In this document: positions 22,647 to 34,493 of the stretch, one piece after another
How positions within the stretch are numbered: the first letter of the stretch is position 1
Layout: each line of letters starts with the position of its first letter
Source: Haberlea rhodopensis
Lineage: Eukaryota; Streptophyta; Magnoliopsida; Lamiales; Gesneriaceae
Assembly: GCA_907163345.1 (NCBI GenBank)
Contig: CAJQUN010000014.1
Location: 3,162,001-3,226,000, forward strand
Length of the DNA: 64,000 nt
Direction of reading: 5' to 3'
Position numbers and translations under genes: made by a program
The notes under the pieces: model-generated
Database searches by the model: none
What the model saw: only the letters and a program-made list of their open reading frames with translations
What the model was told of the DNA's origin: nothing

Positions 22647-23102
22647 TGTTGGGAAAATAACGCAATATTTTCTAGTCAGATATGTGGGAGCAAAAAAAAA
22701 TACGGAATAAAAACACAAGATTTACGTGGTTCGGAAAAATTAGCCTACGTCTACGGGGCTGCTGCAGATCTTTTATTGAAGAAAAATACAAGTGTTTACA
22801 AAACACTAACAACACTCAATCTGAAAAACACTCAGAAAATTATACAACAATTTTCTAACACTAGTATTTTTACTCTGATTGCACTGTGTTATTTTTCTCT
22901 CTACAATTTGGTATTTTTTCTGAATGAAATTGTAACTCTATTTGTAGAATTTATTCACGCGTTGTTTACGCGTAATTGACAAAAAAAAATTTGCCATTTT
23001 TTCTTCACACGTCTCTGACAAATCTTTATGCAGATTTCCTTGAAAATTTTTGGCCAATTTTCAACAAATATGGGCCCCCCATATTTATTCCTTTGACTAA
23101 CA
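22647..23102 (-). repeat. 5' LTR of the unit A Tnt1-like element
   Basis: 456 bp with TG...CA ends, next to the PBS. Its TATA position reads TACAAATA on the minus strand (22939-22946), a different change from the one in the 3' LTR, so promoter activity is probably weakened. Confidence 0.93.
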
Positions 23103-23658
23103 AATAGTTGGCAACAAATTTGAATTTCTTGACAAAACTCAACAATGTCCATTTCATCTTTCTGCGGTGGCAGCAGCACACTTAGTCCAATTTTGCAGAA
23201 TAAACTGTATCTCCTCGTGAAGAGTTAGGCTGCAAGACCTATACCGCTGCGATCCTCTATGAGTCTAGTCTTCAATGCAAAAAACGGTTCGTCATTTGGA
23301 CAATTGAGCAAGAAGTTATGCCAATTTTCCAAAAGTCGCTGCAAGTGCCAGAAAAACTAAAATGCTACGAAAATTGTTAGATAAAATCTCAATATAAAAA
23401 TTTTAAACTTAAAATGAGTTTAGAACATTTTGAACGAAAATTAGAACATTTGAAATAGATTTTAAAATTATTTTTGTGCAAAATGAATGCAATAAAATTG
23501 ATTTTTATGCTAAAAAATTTCACACACCATATTTTGAAAAAATATGCTATGAAAATAATTTCATGCTCATGAAAATTTTTGAAAATGATTTTAAAAGATA
23601 TCCGCTAAAAAAATCGGTAAAAATACTTTCCAAGAACAACCTTGGCTCTGATACCACT
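23103..23658 (-). mobile_element. Internal segment of the non-autonomous LTR element, PBS side (unit A)
   Basis: Continues 17782-18034 across the Tnt1-like insertion and runs to a PBS (TGGTATCAGAGCC on the minus strand within 23640-23656) two bases from the LTR at 23659. It contains no recognisable gag or pol, so the element is non-autonomous (LARD-like). Confidence 0.75.
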
Positions 23659-25312
23659 TGTCAGCATCGATTCCGGGGGTAGGTTGTCAGTCCACACCCG
23701 AGTTCAACCAACTTGAGCTTCAATAGCTCGTGTTCTTGAAATAATTGCACAGAGTGATTATATCGAGTTCGGTTACAAAACCGAGCGGAAGACACTCGAA
23801 ATAACATGCTCTATAACCTATTAACCATTTGAAAGACATTTTAAAGATATGCAAGAAAGTAAATAAACAAGCATTTGTTTATGGAAGTTCGAAGGTGGTT
23901 TAATCCTTCTACGTCTCCCCTTCTTCCACCTCATGGAATGATTCCACTAGAAGACTTTGGTTTATACAATCCCGTTGTACAAACCCGATCCAGTTGGGAA
24001 TCCCTCATCCAACGAGAACTCCTAGCAACTCAACTATGTATGTTCTTTAATGTCTCACATACAAAGACCTCTCAATCGGTTGTGATGAATCATCAACCGT
24101 TACAATGATATTCACTAATCTATTAAGCTCTCAAATACAATGAATATAGTGAATATATATGCCACAAATGATCTCTGACTAGATCTGATATAGCAAGGTA
24201 AGAGGTGCCAAAGATTTGGGGAGTGCTCTTCATTTAGCAGCTTTTGTCTTTGAAGTTCCTCGATTGAATCCCAAGTGGGTTCGCTTTTATCTTGCTTGGA
24301 TTGATCTTCAATCACCTTATTTGAGCTTCCAAGACTTGTATATATAGCCCCAAATAATTATATATACGTTATACACAAGAATATGCCCGCTGAAAAAGGT
24401 TCTGAACCATTCCCGAGCTTGCAACGGTCATATTCTGGTTTCTGGGCTCTTTGTATTTCAGACCTGACTAGCCGGATCAGCTTGGACAGATCAGTTTGGC
24501 CGGATCAGCTTAGACAGATCAGTCTGGATCAGCTTGGGCAGATCAGTCTGGCCGGATCAGTCTGGCCGGGTCAGTCTGGACAATCAGCTTGATACAAAAC
24601 AGATTGATAAACTTGCTCTTCTGATCTGTTGCTTGTAGCTCTTGATTCTTTGATTTCTGGGCAAAGTGATCTACATGAAAGTTGTAGCCATTTCTCTTAG
24701 ATTTCCACGGAATCAAGAATCGCTCGATTTCGAGGTCGTATGAGAGAGTTATGCTTGAAATACGAGGCAATGCTCCTGCTGTCTGTTTGCTGGATGCAGC
24801 ATCACATGGCGTGACTTGCAGAAGCTTTTTGGCCATCTTAACGTCCGATTATGTCTTTGACTTCCAAAAATGACTTGTATATCTTTTTCTTAGCTTTCCA
24901 ACCCATACTGAATCATCTCGTTTCGATAAGGGAGCTGAGAGTTATGGCCAACAGACTAACAGTCGCTTGCTGTTTCTTCGCGGTACAGCTTGATCTTACA
25001 GGCGTCTTTTCTCCTTGATAACATTCGAACTAGCCGATCTGTTGTGAAATATGACTTTTAGTATTTTTAGTTGGCTGTTCAACCTCTTTGGAAGAACGCC
25101 ATTTCGATATCCGAGCTATGAGATATGATCGAAACAATCCGCTCTACCAGAATTTCAGTCTTGGTCCAGCTTGATATTTTCAAGCTACTTCTTTGTAATT
25201 CATCAAGCTCTTAATTATGACCTATGAACTGTACACTTGATGAAATATGTTAGCAACACAATAACAAGCTTTGTTAACATCAAAACGTTATTCGGGTTTC
25301 TAAAACCCAACA
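23659..25312 (-). repeat. 1,654-bp LTR of a non-autonomous element (unit A)
   Basis: On the minus strand it begins TGTTGGGTTTTAG and ends GATGCTGACA. Unusually, a PBS lies on its left side and a PPT (AATGGGGAGAT, complement at 25313 onward) on its right, so internal sequence flanks it on both sides. That is the arrangement of a shared middle LTR in a tandem element pair. The unit B equivalent is 40103-41756, the same length. No coding capacity. Confidence 0.85.
24472..24590. repeat. GATCAG(t/c)TTGG tandem repeats within the LTR
   Basis: About eight degenerate copies of a 14-15-bp phrase around GATCAGTCTGGCCG and GATCAGCTTGGACA. Copies recur at 40916-41034 in unit B and in the partial LTRs at about 26073-26205 and 42517-42648. 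Unit number and order vary between LTR copies. Confidence 0.85.
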
Positions 25313-25701
25313 ATCTCCCCATTTTTGATGATCACAAAACTTGAATAGAAATATGATCATTAAAGCACAATGTTGCATAATAAGAAAAAAACCATATTTT
25401 TTAAACAACATATTTCTCCCCCTTTTTGTGTGAATCAAAAAGGAAGACAAATAAAATGTACCCCCCCTCAATGATTGAGATTAAACTCTCCCCTTAATTT
25501 TAAAATGTTTGAAATTTGAGCAAGTGAGGGGCAAATGGGGTAGGCTAAAACAAATTAAAAAATGCAATGAAATTAATTTTTGAACAAAAATAACCTCTTT
25601 TGATGATGGATGAAGCATACTTGGCAACAAATTTGAATTTCTTGACAAAACTCAACAATGTCTATTTCATTTTTCTGCGGTGGCAAGCACACTTAGTCCA
25701 A
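25313..25701 (-). mobile_element. Second internal segment of the non-autonomous element, empty of Tnt1 (unit A)
   Basis: Starts with the PPT and parallels 17782-18034 plus 23107-23185, but without the Tnt1-like insertion: gaagcatacttggcaac reads straight through at 25606-25626. Similarity ends at 25701 (tagtccaa), where unrelated sequence begins. Confidence 0.8.
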
Positions 25702-26005
25702 GGGATTTTTAAAGGGAGATTTACCAAGAGACGTGGGGACATTCAGAGATAGACATTCAGAGTGAGAGAAGAAGGAGGCTAGGGTTGAACAAGGAGAAAA
25801 TAAACGACGACGGCTCGGAGCAAAAAGTAGAGATTTCATTACGAGACGGCGGCGTTCATCGGAGAACGAAGAATAGCTTCTAATCATTTTGTATCTCTAA
25901 ACTTTTATTAGTTTTTATGGAGTATTTAAACATGACTATCTTTTAATTCATTCTAGCATGAGCTAATTCTAGAATGAATTAACTCTAAAATGAATTAATT
26001 CTAAA
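25702..26005. other. Unrecognised segment between element fragments
   Basis: Contains a 64-codon minus frame (25887-25693) with Ser/Arg-rich translation of no recognised family, then a short set of gaattaattcta-type repeats at about 25945-26008. It could be leader sequence of another retroelement. Repeated in unit B at about 42146-42450. Confidence 0.3.
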
Positions 26006-26300
26006 AGGTTCTGCACCATTCCCGAGCTTGCAACGTCATATTTTGGTTTCTGGGCTCTTTGTATTTCGAACCTGACTGGACGGATCAGCTTGGACAGATC
26101 AGTCTGGCCGGATCAGCTTAGACAGATCAGTCTGGACTAGCTTGGGCAGATCAGTCTGGCCGGATCAGTCTTGGCAGATCAGTCTGGCCGGGTCAGTCTG
26201 AAAAATCAGCTTGATACAAAACAGATTGATAAACTCGCTCTTCTGATCTGTTGCTTGTAGCTCATTATTCTTTGATTTCTGGGCAAAGTGATCTACATTA
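26006..26300 (-). repeat. Truncated second LTR copy (unit A)
   Basis: Matches 24400-24672 of the 1,654-bp LTR, from ggttctg(c/a)accattcccgag to aaagtgatctacat, including the GATCAG repeats, with more differences than the full LTRs of A and B show to each other. Both ends are missing. Unit B copy at about 42451-42745. Confidence 0.8.
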
Positions 26301-26564
26301 GTATCCCTTCACTCTTTAACAAGCTAACATCTTCGAAGTTTTCATTTTGTTAAAATGTTTTTTTAAAAGAATATATAAAAATCCGATTAAATAAGAAAAA
26401 AGGGCTCTGGAAAAAAATATATCGATTCAAACTCATTCATCTTGGTTTTAGGATTCAAATAGAAAAGCTTGGGGAAGCACAAAAGTATGCATCAAGCTTA
26501 ACGCCTTGAGAAGCAAAAGGTTCGATCTAAGCCATCAATTATTAAAATATGAAGTTAGAAAAGG

Positions 26565-26665
26565 TTCAATGATGTGGCCTAGTGTTTGTTGCCTCCTTTT
26601 TGTTGTAAGTAGCTCGAGTTCGAGTTTATCCCTCACTAATTTAGAAAAATTGTAAAAAAAAAAAT
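26565..26665 (+). mobile_element. tRNA-derived SINE-like sequence (unit B; also A and C)
   Basis: GTGGCCTAGTG (26573-26583, box-A-like), then GTTCGAGTTT (26618-26627, box-B-like), then a TTGTAAAAAA tail. That is the layout of a short plant SINE. The unit C copy is at about 43010-43105. The unit A copy at about 9137-9220 has lost the box A region. Ends are not defined. Confidence 0.4.
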
Positions 26666-28505
26666 CAAATAATTGAAAATAACAATAGCACATACAATAT
26701 TGTGTTAGGGGTATATAATATTCAAATCGGTGTATCAGAACTTAGCATATAAATCAAGATTTCAATTAAAAGCCGTGTATGTGTGTGATAAGAATTTGGT
26801 CCAAACCCAACTTCATTATTCCTAATTATAACAATGCCACGTGTTCAAGTCATGTTTAATGTGTTAACAAACTAGTGGCAGGGCACACATATTAAAATTA
26901 TCATCGCATTATAAATTATTGGCAATAATTCCTTTATCTTTAGTGGAAATTTAACTAATATTGTTTAATAGGTCATGTTCTTGAATATAATACCAAATTC
27001 ATTGAACAATATCATTGAAAAAACTAACTTTTATGAATAAAAAAAAGATGTTAAAATATATATTGTAAGATGATTATATAAATCAAAATAATATGTTATT
27101 AAAAAGATTCCCAAATAATTAAAATAATTTAGAAATTTAATGATATCGAAATGCATGAGCTTAGTATATCATCAACTTTAGATTTTCACAAAAGTAAACA
27201 ATTTTTTATTGAAAAAAGCCTGGGTAAATTTCATTAATAGATTTGATTTATAATTTGTTTTTACAGATTAGTTTTTTTATTAGTATTATATTTACTATGT
27301 GAAAATACACAATAAAATATATTTTCCTATTAGTGTTAAATAAAAATACAAATAAACTTTAATAAACTTTTGTAACTTAAAAATGTTTAGAATAATTTTA
27401 TTAGGAAAGAATAACTCAAACCGATTTCATGAAAATATTTTGGGAATAAACTAAATGTGATCTTTAAGGCTATATAATTCCTGGTTTATTTGATATCATT
27501 ATTTAAGGGACTCTAGATGGTAACATCAAATTTTCTCCAATTTTGTATGGCATCTTTCTTTATTTTACCTTTTTTTGATTTATCGTATATATATAATTTG
27601 AAATAGGATTCTACCAAAGTTTAATTTAATAAAATGCATATGACTTCCTTATTTTTGTAAAACTAATATTAACTTACCTTTAAAACTATGTATATATATA
27701 GACATTTTCTTATTTAAACATTGCTCCACCTTGATAATATTCGTGTTTTTTTTGTGAAAACCCGATTTTTATTCCAAATCAAGCAAACCCAATTTTTATC
27801 CAAATAAAGTCTTGTTGATTTCAAGATAATATTGTAAGCTAAATAATAATATTAAATTGCATTATAGATAATCATGAATTATGTTGTTTAGATTTTAAAA
27901 CAATTACTTGATATCAAGATAATATTAAAAGTTAAAGAATAATATCGAATTGCATCGTAGATAATGTTGAATTATAGTATTCAATCTTGTAGTTTTAAAA
28001 TACATATTTAAATCAATAACTTAGTGCTAAGATAATTCAAGGAGATAATAATGAATTAACCTTGTAGACTTTAAAACCAATTAAGATAATTAAGGATTTT
28101 AAGAAGATAATAAATAATTTTAAACAGTTGTTAAACCAAAAATACTTGATAATCAAGTTTTCAAGCCATACTTACATAAAATAAAGAAAAGATTCGCTCT
28201 CACCTTTTCACACCAAACAAAGCTATATTTCACCCTCCAAACTCTCTCGAGAGACCCACGAACATAACAATTCTCTTGAGTTTCGAAACCTTCCAGCACA
28301 AAACGAAGCATAAATTACCCAGTCCCCTCACCTTTCACCATTTTCACACACATATTTTTCGAAAGCTTTCACATTGAACACACGTATAATTTCAGCCTTG
28401 ATATTCGAAGGTTTCAATCATTAAAAATCTGAATATTTCGAGCCACACACACATACACACAGTAAGAGTGTTCAAACCTGCCTTGCTGCAAGAAAGTGAG
28501 GAGCG

Positions 28506-29081
28506 ATGGACGATCATCAAAAAGGAAAACTGAAAAGGGTGGAGGCAGGGGAGGTGAAGGATTCTGGAATTAAACAGTATACGATTATCTCTTCTTCGAT
28601 TGCTGCAGAATCAGTTTTTCATAACATTGATCTTCTTACCGAAATTTTACGACGTTTACCTGCTAGATCTCTCATGAGATTCAAATCCCTGAGTAAAAGT
28701 TGGCGTACTATAATAACCAGCAAATTCTTTTGTTTACTCTGGCAGCAGCATCAGGATCCGGGGCTTATATTGATGACTGGGGATATAGGGGTCAGCCCCC
28801 GCCCGCATCGCTACATCCCTGTTTCTGGTCCCAAAGCAGGCGTTCCTAAGTTCGTGTTTGATCACGTTTTATTCTCCCATGTTTCGCAGTCGTGTAATGG
28901 TTTTTTACTCTGTATGAGTCCTGATGATGATGATTATCGTAATGATGTCTTTTGGGTCTATAATCCAACCACTTTCAAAGTGATCGTTCTTCCGCCGTTG
29001 TTGTTCGATGGTAAAGAAGGTGTTGATGCTTGCATGATTCATTCTCACAATTGTGAGTGTAATGCAGAACTATTGTCCTAA
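28506..29081 (+). pseudogene. F-box gene truncated by internal deletion, unit B
   Basis: Identical in plan to the full genes through residue 185 (F-box intact at about 40-80), ending at HNCEC; the frame then runs into former 3' flank and adds NAELLS before a stop, 191 residues in all. About 950 bp, equal to the C-terminal half and the proximal 3' flank, are missing; the joint reads gagtgtaa/tg/cagaactattg. Residues around the Asp run (DDDDY) match unit C, not A. An F-box without its substrate region could act as a dominant interfering fragment, which is speculation, so I list it as a pseudogene. Confidence 0.85.
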
Positions 29082-30056
29082 TTTTCCAGTTAAAAAATCC
29101 ACCACTACAAAAACTTGAGGTCTAAGAACGGAAAATGTAATTGTGGTCACAAAACAAGTGACTTATACAAAAAATTATTAGTTAGAATAAAAAAATAAAA
29201 AAATGTAATGATGGATTTATTAAAATTCATCCTTAATATGCATGGTGTTATGATCAAATGATTGTGTTAGGATTAAATTCTTACCACAGTAATACTATTT
29301 GGTGAGAAAAAATTGAACAAAGAGAGTAAATCTTCTAACTAGATTGGTATCGAATATCTTAGGTATGTGACCAAAAGTCAAATGAAGAAAAGGATGACCG
29401 GAGTCGGAAATAATACGCACCATATGTCTCTCAATATATACGCACCATATATTCCAAAGATCTAAATTCAGAAAACAGTTTTTAAAAAAATTTAAAATTA
29501 AATTTCAAGGTGCCGGACCCTTTGTATTTTTGCAACCCTGGCCTCTTTGGACCGGTTTTATCATAAAAAATTTGATTCTTTTGCTATTTAGAAATATTTA
29601 TAAAATTAAATATCCCTTTTAAAGTTTTTTTTTTTCTTTTTGGGAAAAATATTTTCCATTAATTTCTTATTAATATATACCAAAAAGCCTTTTTGCAACA
29701 CTTACAACATCAATTTGATAATTTAGGAGTGAATGCAAAAGAAATTCTACATAGCACGTGATCAGACATATCGATAGTTAGTGAAGTACAGAGTTTGAAC
29801 GGGTTCATTCTACAGTAGTCATCATATAATTGAGAAAAACAAAAAACAAAAAAGTATATATCAAACTGAGTTGGAATTCCAGTCAGCACCAATGCACCAT
29901 ATATCATGCTTGAAGTGATGAAAGAGGATTTTGAGGTGAAAAATATATTAAAAGAAAATAGACAAAATAATTACATATGTATTTTTATGACCTTAATTAT
30001 GTCTTTCATTAAATGTATTTTAAAATTTCTTTATGATTTCATGCCTTATGTCAATA

Positions 30057-30091
30057 CTAGTTATTATTGGCACCGCGCAAAGCGCGGTGCC
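30057..30091 (-). mobile_element. Helitron-like 3' terminus, unit B (complete hairpin)
   Basis: Minus strand: GGCACCGCGC, TTT, GCGCGGTGCC (perfect 10-bp stem), AATAATAA, CTAG, then host T. Plus-strand base before CTAG is A, as expected for insertion between A and T. The same 35 bp is complete in unit C (47438-47472) and damaged in unit A. Confidence 0.5.
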
Positions 30092-31606
30092 CGTACCCAA
30101 CGTCAAAATCAATGAGCAAACAAACACCTAAAAGTATGAAAAATCTTACCTCTTGAGTGGCAACAAGGAGAAATCAAAGAAGTTTGTTGCATCCAATGTT
30201 TTGGGGAACCAAAATCGATTATTGTCAGAAACCCTTTTGGTTTACACATGTTCTTAAGAAAGATTTAACAAACATCAAGTGTATAACCAAAAGAATTCAA
30301 CCTCGTAGAGAATCATCTATATCCAGCAATGGAGAAGTTTAAAATCTATATGAGTGAATTATTACTTATCGAAGGGTTTCTACGAATAAAACCGTAAAAA
30401 GATAAGCAATTCCCTAGTAGAATAAATTATTAAAGAATTGTTCTCTCGAAAAATAATCAATAAAACTCATTATTGATAACAAATATTCATCGAATTCGTA
30501 ACAGCTTAGTTTGCTACCTCCATATCCAGGCCTTGTCAATCATTGCCAATTTGCCATCATTGTAGCTAGACTAAAGTGGACTCATACGTAACCTTTTTTT
30601 CATTTTCCTGTTATAGTTAATACTTATTAGTAGCGTTTTAATGTTCTTTAATGGTATGATCTATTTTACACCGGGAATAATATCTATATAGTGAAATCCA
30701 GGAATGCATATAAATACAAGTAGGTCCTATATAAAATATAGGAGGAACCCATGCATCCAACAATTTCCACTATTCAAAGACTCACTGTATAGAATGAGCT
30801 TTACTTTCTGTGATGGACAATCATAAGCAACCAATATACCAATTTCTCATCAATCACTAAACAGTCTTTATATAAAAATGCTTCACAATATAAACATTTT
30901 TTTCTCTACAAGTCACTAACTTAATACCAAGAACAAATGCAAAATAGTGCACCGGATTTTATTTTGAACATGAAGGATGGGATTTCAATTGTACATTTTA
31001 TCAAATTGTATTAATCAAAAAATCTAAGTTCTTGTCCATCGCCCAAAAACACCAAGTTGCCGAATAAATTTACTGTACACCCCATAACAAGCACTTATAA
31101 AATATAATGAGCTACAATGATGTTAGGTTGGCATGTAGAATCAAATGATGTATGGTTACTCACATCTGCCACGTATAAATTGGTGATTCAAATCCATCAA
31201 CACGTTAATACTTAAGATATATTTGTGATGTTGCACCTTGGAGAAGCTTCCCAAATAAAGTCGTTACCTCATCCATCATTCCACTCAATGGCTAAATTGT
31301 TTTCTTAGTCAGCTTATTGATGCTTGCCACAAAGTAAAAATGAGATGATAGAAATTGGAATTCAATCAAATGCAGGAGAAACTCATTTAGTGGCAATCAA
31401 ACACATGTCAGGAGGAATGAGTGTGCTTGTAACCAAATATCAGGAATAAGCTGGAGAAAAAAATTAGATAGGACAAAACAATGACTTCAATAAGGGCCCA
31501 ATGTGGAAATAATGCCCATTTTTTTGGGGAAAAAAGAAAGGAAAATGTGCTGAAGTGTGGGGATCCCAAAGTGTTACCTAGGAAGAACTTTTGATGTCTA
31601 TTCATC

Positions 31607-32036
31607 TTACTTTGGGGAATCAGGAGGACATTTGCATTTCATTCAAAAGCAGAATAGTAAATTGATTATTTACGAAATGATGTCTGATTTATCTTGGTTC
31701 GAAAAAGGCAGCATTTGCTTGAGCCAGATCGATGCATCTCTTTCCCAATTATTAGGTTCGGACTATACTGATGAAAATTTCGGGTACACAGGTTGGGGTT
31801 TGCAGAGCAGTGATTCAAAGTTTAATGTTGTTTCCTTGTTTGAAGACGAAAAAGATACAATCTTGGTGTTTGCATCAAGATACCATGTCATTTCTTTCAG
31901 AATGCAAGACCAGACGTGGAGGAAGATTTGTGAGTTGGAGTTCATTGGACGATACCATAAATATTCAAATTGTCGTTATGAAAGTCATAGGAATGCGCAT
32001 CAACATGTTGAGACCATATTTCAGTTCCAAGATTAA
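31607..32036 (+). pseudogene. F-box 3' fragment, unit B (open frame)
   Basis: Encodes the C-terminal ~143 residues (YFGESGG to FQFQD) without an F-box. Unlike the unit A copy the frame stays open to the ancestral stop, and together with upstream sequence gives a 159-codon frame from 31557 starting MGIPKCYLGR. It lacks the normal promoter and start, so translation is doubtful. Confidence 0.75.
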
Positions 32037-33703
32037 TATCTGGTGTATTTTCTTGGTCAAATTCAAATCTACTTCTATTCTCCTAGTCTTCTCTATCATC
32101 CTTATATCGTATATACTTTGATTTGAAAACACTGAATCAAAAATTTGGACAATTTATTTATATATTTATGTTCACATATATTTTTTATATTCACGCACTT
32201 GAATCTGTTTTCTTCTGCACTCCATTTAATTTTTAGTCAGTTTTTAAGGATATATTTATATTTTACTTCTGTTTAATGGTTTTTTTTTTTTTAAATGAAG
32301 CTATGCTGTTAAATAAATTTAATAACAGAACTATTGTCCTAATTTTCCAGTTAAAAAATCCACCACTACAAAAACTTGAGGTCTAAGAACGGAAAATGTA
32401 ACGGTGGTCACCAAACAACCGCGTATAAATAAATAAATAAAATGTAATGATGGATTTATAAAAATCCATCCTTAATATGCATGGTGTTAGGATCAACGCT
32501 TACCACAATAATACTATTTGGTGAGAAAAAATTGAACAAAGAGAGAGTAAATCTTCTAATTGGATTGGTATCGAATAGCTTAGGTATGTGACCAAAAGTC
32601 AAATGAAGAAAAGGATGACCGGAGAAGGAAATAATACGCACCATATATATCTGAATATATACGCACCATATATTCCAAAGATCTAATTTAGAAAACTGTT
32701 TTTAAAAAAATTAAAATTAAATTTTAAGGTGCCCTTTGTATTTTTGCAACCCTGGCCTCTTTGGACCATTTTTATCAAAAATAAATTGATTCTTTTGCTA
32801 TTTAGAAATATATATAAAATTAAATATCCCTTTTAGAGTTTTTTTTTCTTTTTGGGAAAAATATTTTCCATTTTTCTTATTAATATATACCAAAAGGCCT
32901 TTTGAAACATTTACTACATCAATTTGATAATTTAGGAGTGGAATAGAAAAGTAATTCTACATAAATCCAGGATTCTATCAAATGAATGTTCGCAAATTTC
33001 CTGCCCATAAAAATCTTTGGCAAAGAACAAAAAATCTACATTAACCAAATAGTAGAGTGGACTGAGTTTCCGATTTTGTTTAAAACCCATCTCCCTTTAG
33101 GAAATGACTCGTGTTCGAGTCTCGTATTATAACGAGTAAAAACTTTAGCACCTCCACCATTTAAAAGAAAAATAGAAAGGACCAAGAAAAAGAACGGAGA
33201 GATATTTTAACAACAAAAATATGATCATTTATGTTAGTTTTTAGTTTTTCTCTTTTTTACGGTGTTGGCAGTTGGCACAAACCTCTTGGATGCGTATTTC
33301 AATTAAATTTTAAATGGCACGCGATTTGTTGATTTTTTTTTTCCTTTTCCTCATAATTTTTACTATTCATGGAGAGAAAATATTACCCAACATCCACATT
33401 ATAATTTGGATAAATAAATTTAGATAAACATGTATACCACAACAAAAGTTGTTTAAAAAAAATAACACATTTTGTGGTTTATGATAATTGTTTTTGTCCA
33501 GTGAATAATTTTATTTATTTATTAATCATAAAGATGGATATATATATAAAATTCGCTGTCAATTTATTGAAGCATTTAGGGCTGTGAGAATGGGCCTCGT
33601 TTCTTGAACTCTTTAGGCCTGTCATAATGGCCCACTTGCCCTATTATATGTTCCGCGTTTTTCAATTCGTTCCTTTAATTTTTTTCCTACCGCTTCGATT
33701 GAG

Positions 33704-33958
33704 ATGGCGTGGCGTATCGAAGCGGCGCTGGAACAGGGATCGTTCGGAAATGCAAAAGGACGACATTTACTCCGACGGTTGGTGATTCTTGATGACCATT
33801 CATTCCGCCTTCTAGTGATGCATTTTGAATATGTATATATTACTCGTCATTCTTTCCTTGCTTTTTATGATATTTGGATTTGGATTTGGATTTGGATTGG
33901 ATTTGTTCTCTTGCTTCACTACAAATACGAAAAGGTTATGATGCTTAAAATTTTTTAG
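33704..33958 (+). CDS. Short gene start with site II motifs, truncated (unit B)
   Basis: Copy of 17246-17500; the visible difference in the first exon-like part is Met-to-Ile (RLVILDDHS). Promoter motifs and (GGATTT)n are retained. LTR-element sequence again begins about 500 bp downstream (34240). Unrecognised and probably non-functional. Confidence 0.35.
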   Translation: MAWRIEAALEQGSFGNAKGRHLLRRLVILDDHSFRLLVMHFEYVYITRHSFLAFYDIWIWIWIWIGFVLLLHYKYEKVMMLKIF

Positions 33959-34239
33959 CTTCAGTTTATATAAATCCTATATATGTTACTTTGTTTCCTT
34001 CGTTCACTGGAAGGTAGTTCACGATTCATATACCCATGTTGCTATGTCATGTACGATGATTTTGGTTTTCCCAGTATTTGCTTAATTATTTTACGAATTG
34101 GTTGTCTTTTATTTGAAATTTTACTCTTGGTTCACTACGAAAAGGTTTTATGATTTTAAATTTCTTGTTTCAGTGTATCCCTCCTATATTACTTTGTATT
34201 GCTCGTTCATTGGTGTGCCATCCACGCTTCATTTACCCC

Positions 34240-34493
34240 TGTCGCATAACAAAAAAAAAATCATATTTTTTAAACAACACATTTCTCCCCCTTTTTGTGT
34301 GAATCAAAAAGGAAGACAAATAAAATGTATTCTCCCTCAATGATTGAGATTAAACTCTACCCCTTAATTTTAAAATGTTTGCAAATTTGAGCAAGTGAGG
34401 GGCAAATGTGGTAGGCTAAAACAAATTAAAAAAATGCAATGAACATTAAAATTTGAACAAAAATAACTTCTTTTGATGATGGACGAAGCATAG
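34240..34493 (-). mobile_element. Internal segment of the non-autonomous LTR element, left part (unit B)
   Basis: Copy of 17782-18034, again interrupted by the Tnt1-like element at the same base (gaagcatag/TGTTGGG). Continues at 39547. Confidence 0.75.

Larger units (their letters stand above)
18035..23102 (-). mobile_element. Tnt1-like Ty1/copia retrotransposon, unit A
   Basis: A complete but defective element in minus orientation: LTRs at 18035-18491 and 22647-23102 (TG...CA ends), PPT and PBS in the expected places, and decayed gag-pol between them. Flanks are CATAG (18030-18034) and AATAG (23103-23107), a 5-bp target duplication with one change. The pre-insertion sequence is visible in the paralogous stretch at 25606-25640 (gaagcatacttggcaacaaa). 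The identical insertion in unit B (34494-39546) shows it predates the segmental duplication. Confidence 0.95.
8969..26350. repeat. Tandem segmental duplication, unit A (~17.4 kb)
   Basis: The left edge (aaaatgtttttttaaaag) matches the starts of units B (26351) and C (42796). Unit A contains a full F-box gene, a Helitron-like terminus, a 3' F-box fragment, a truncated gene start and nested LTR elements in the same order as unit B. The A-to-B offset is 17.38-17.39 kb before the F-box 3' half and about 16.45 kb after it; the shift is explained by the deletion inside the unit B F-box gene. Identity is high, with mostly scattered single substitutions and short indels. Confidence 0.95.

Noticed and set aside
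25606..25640. Possible solo excision footprint of the Tnt1-like element
   Set aside because: Retrotransposons do not excise; the site is a paralogous, never-occupied copy within a second internal segment.
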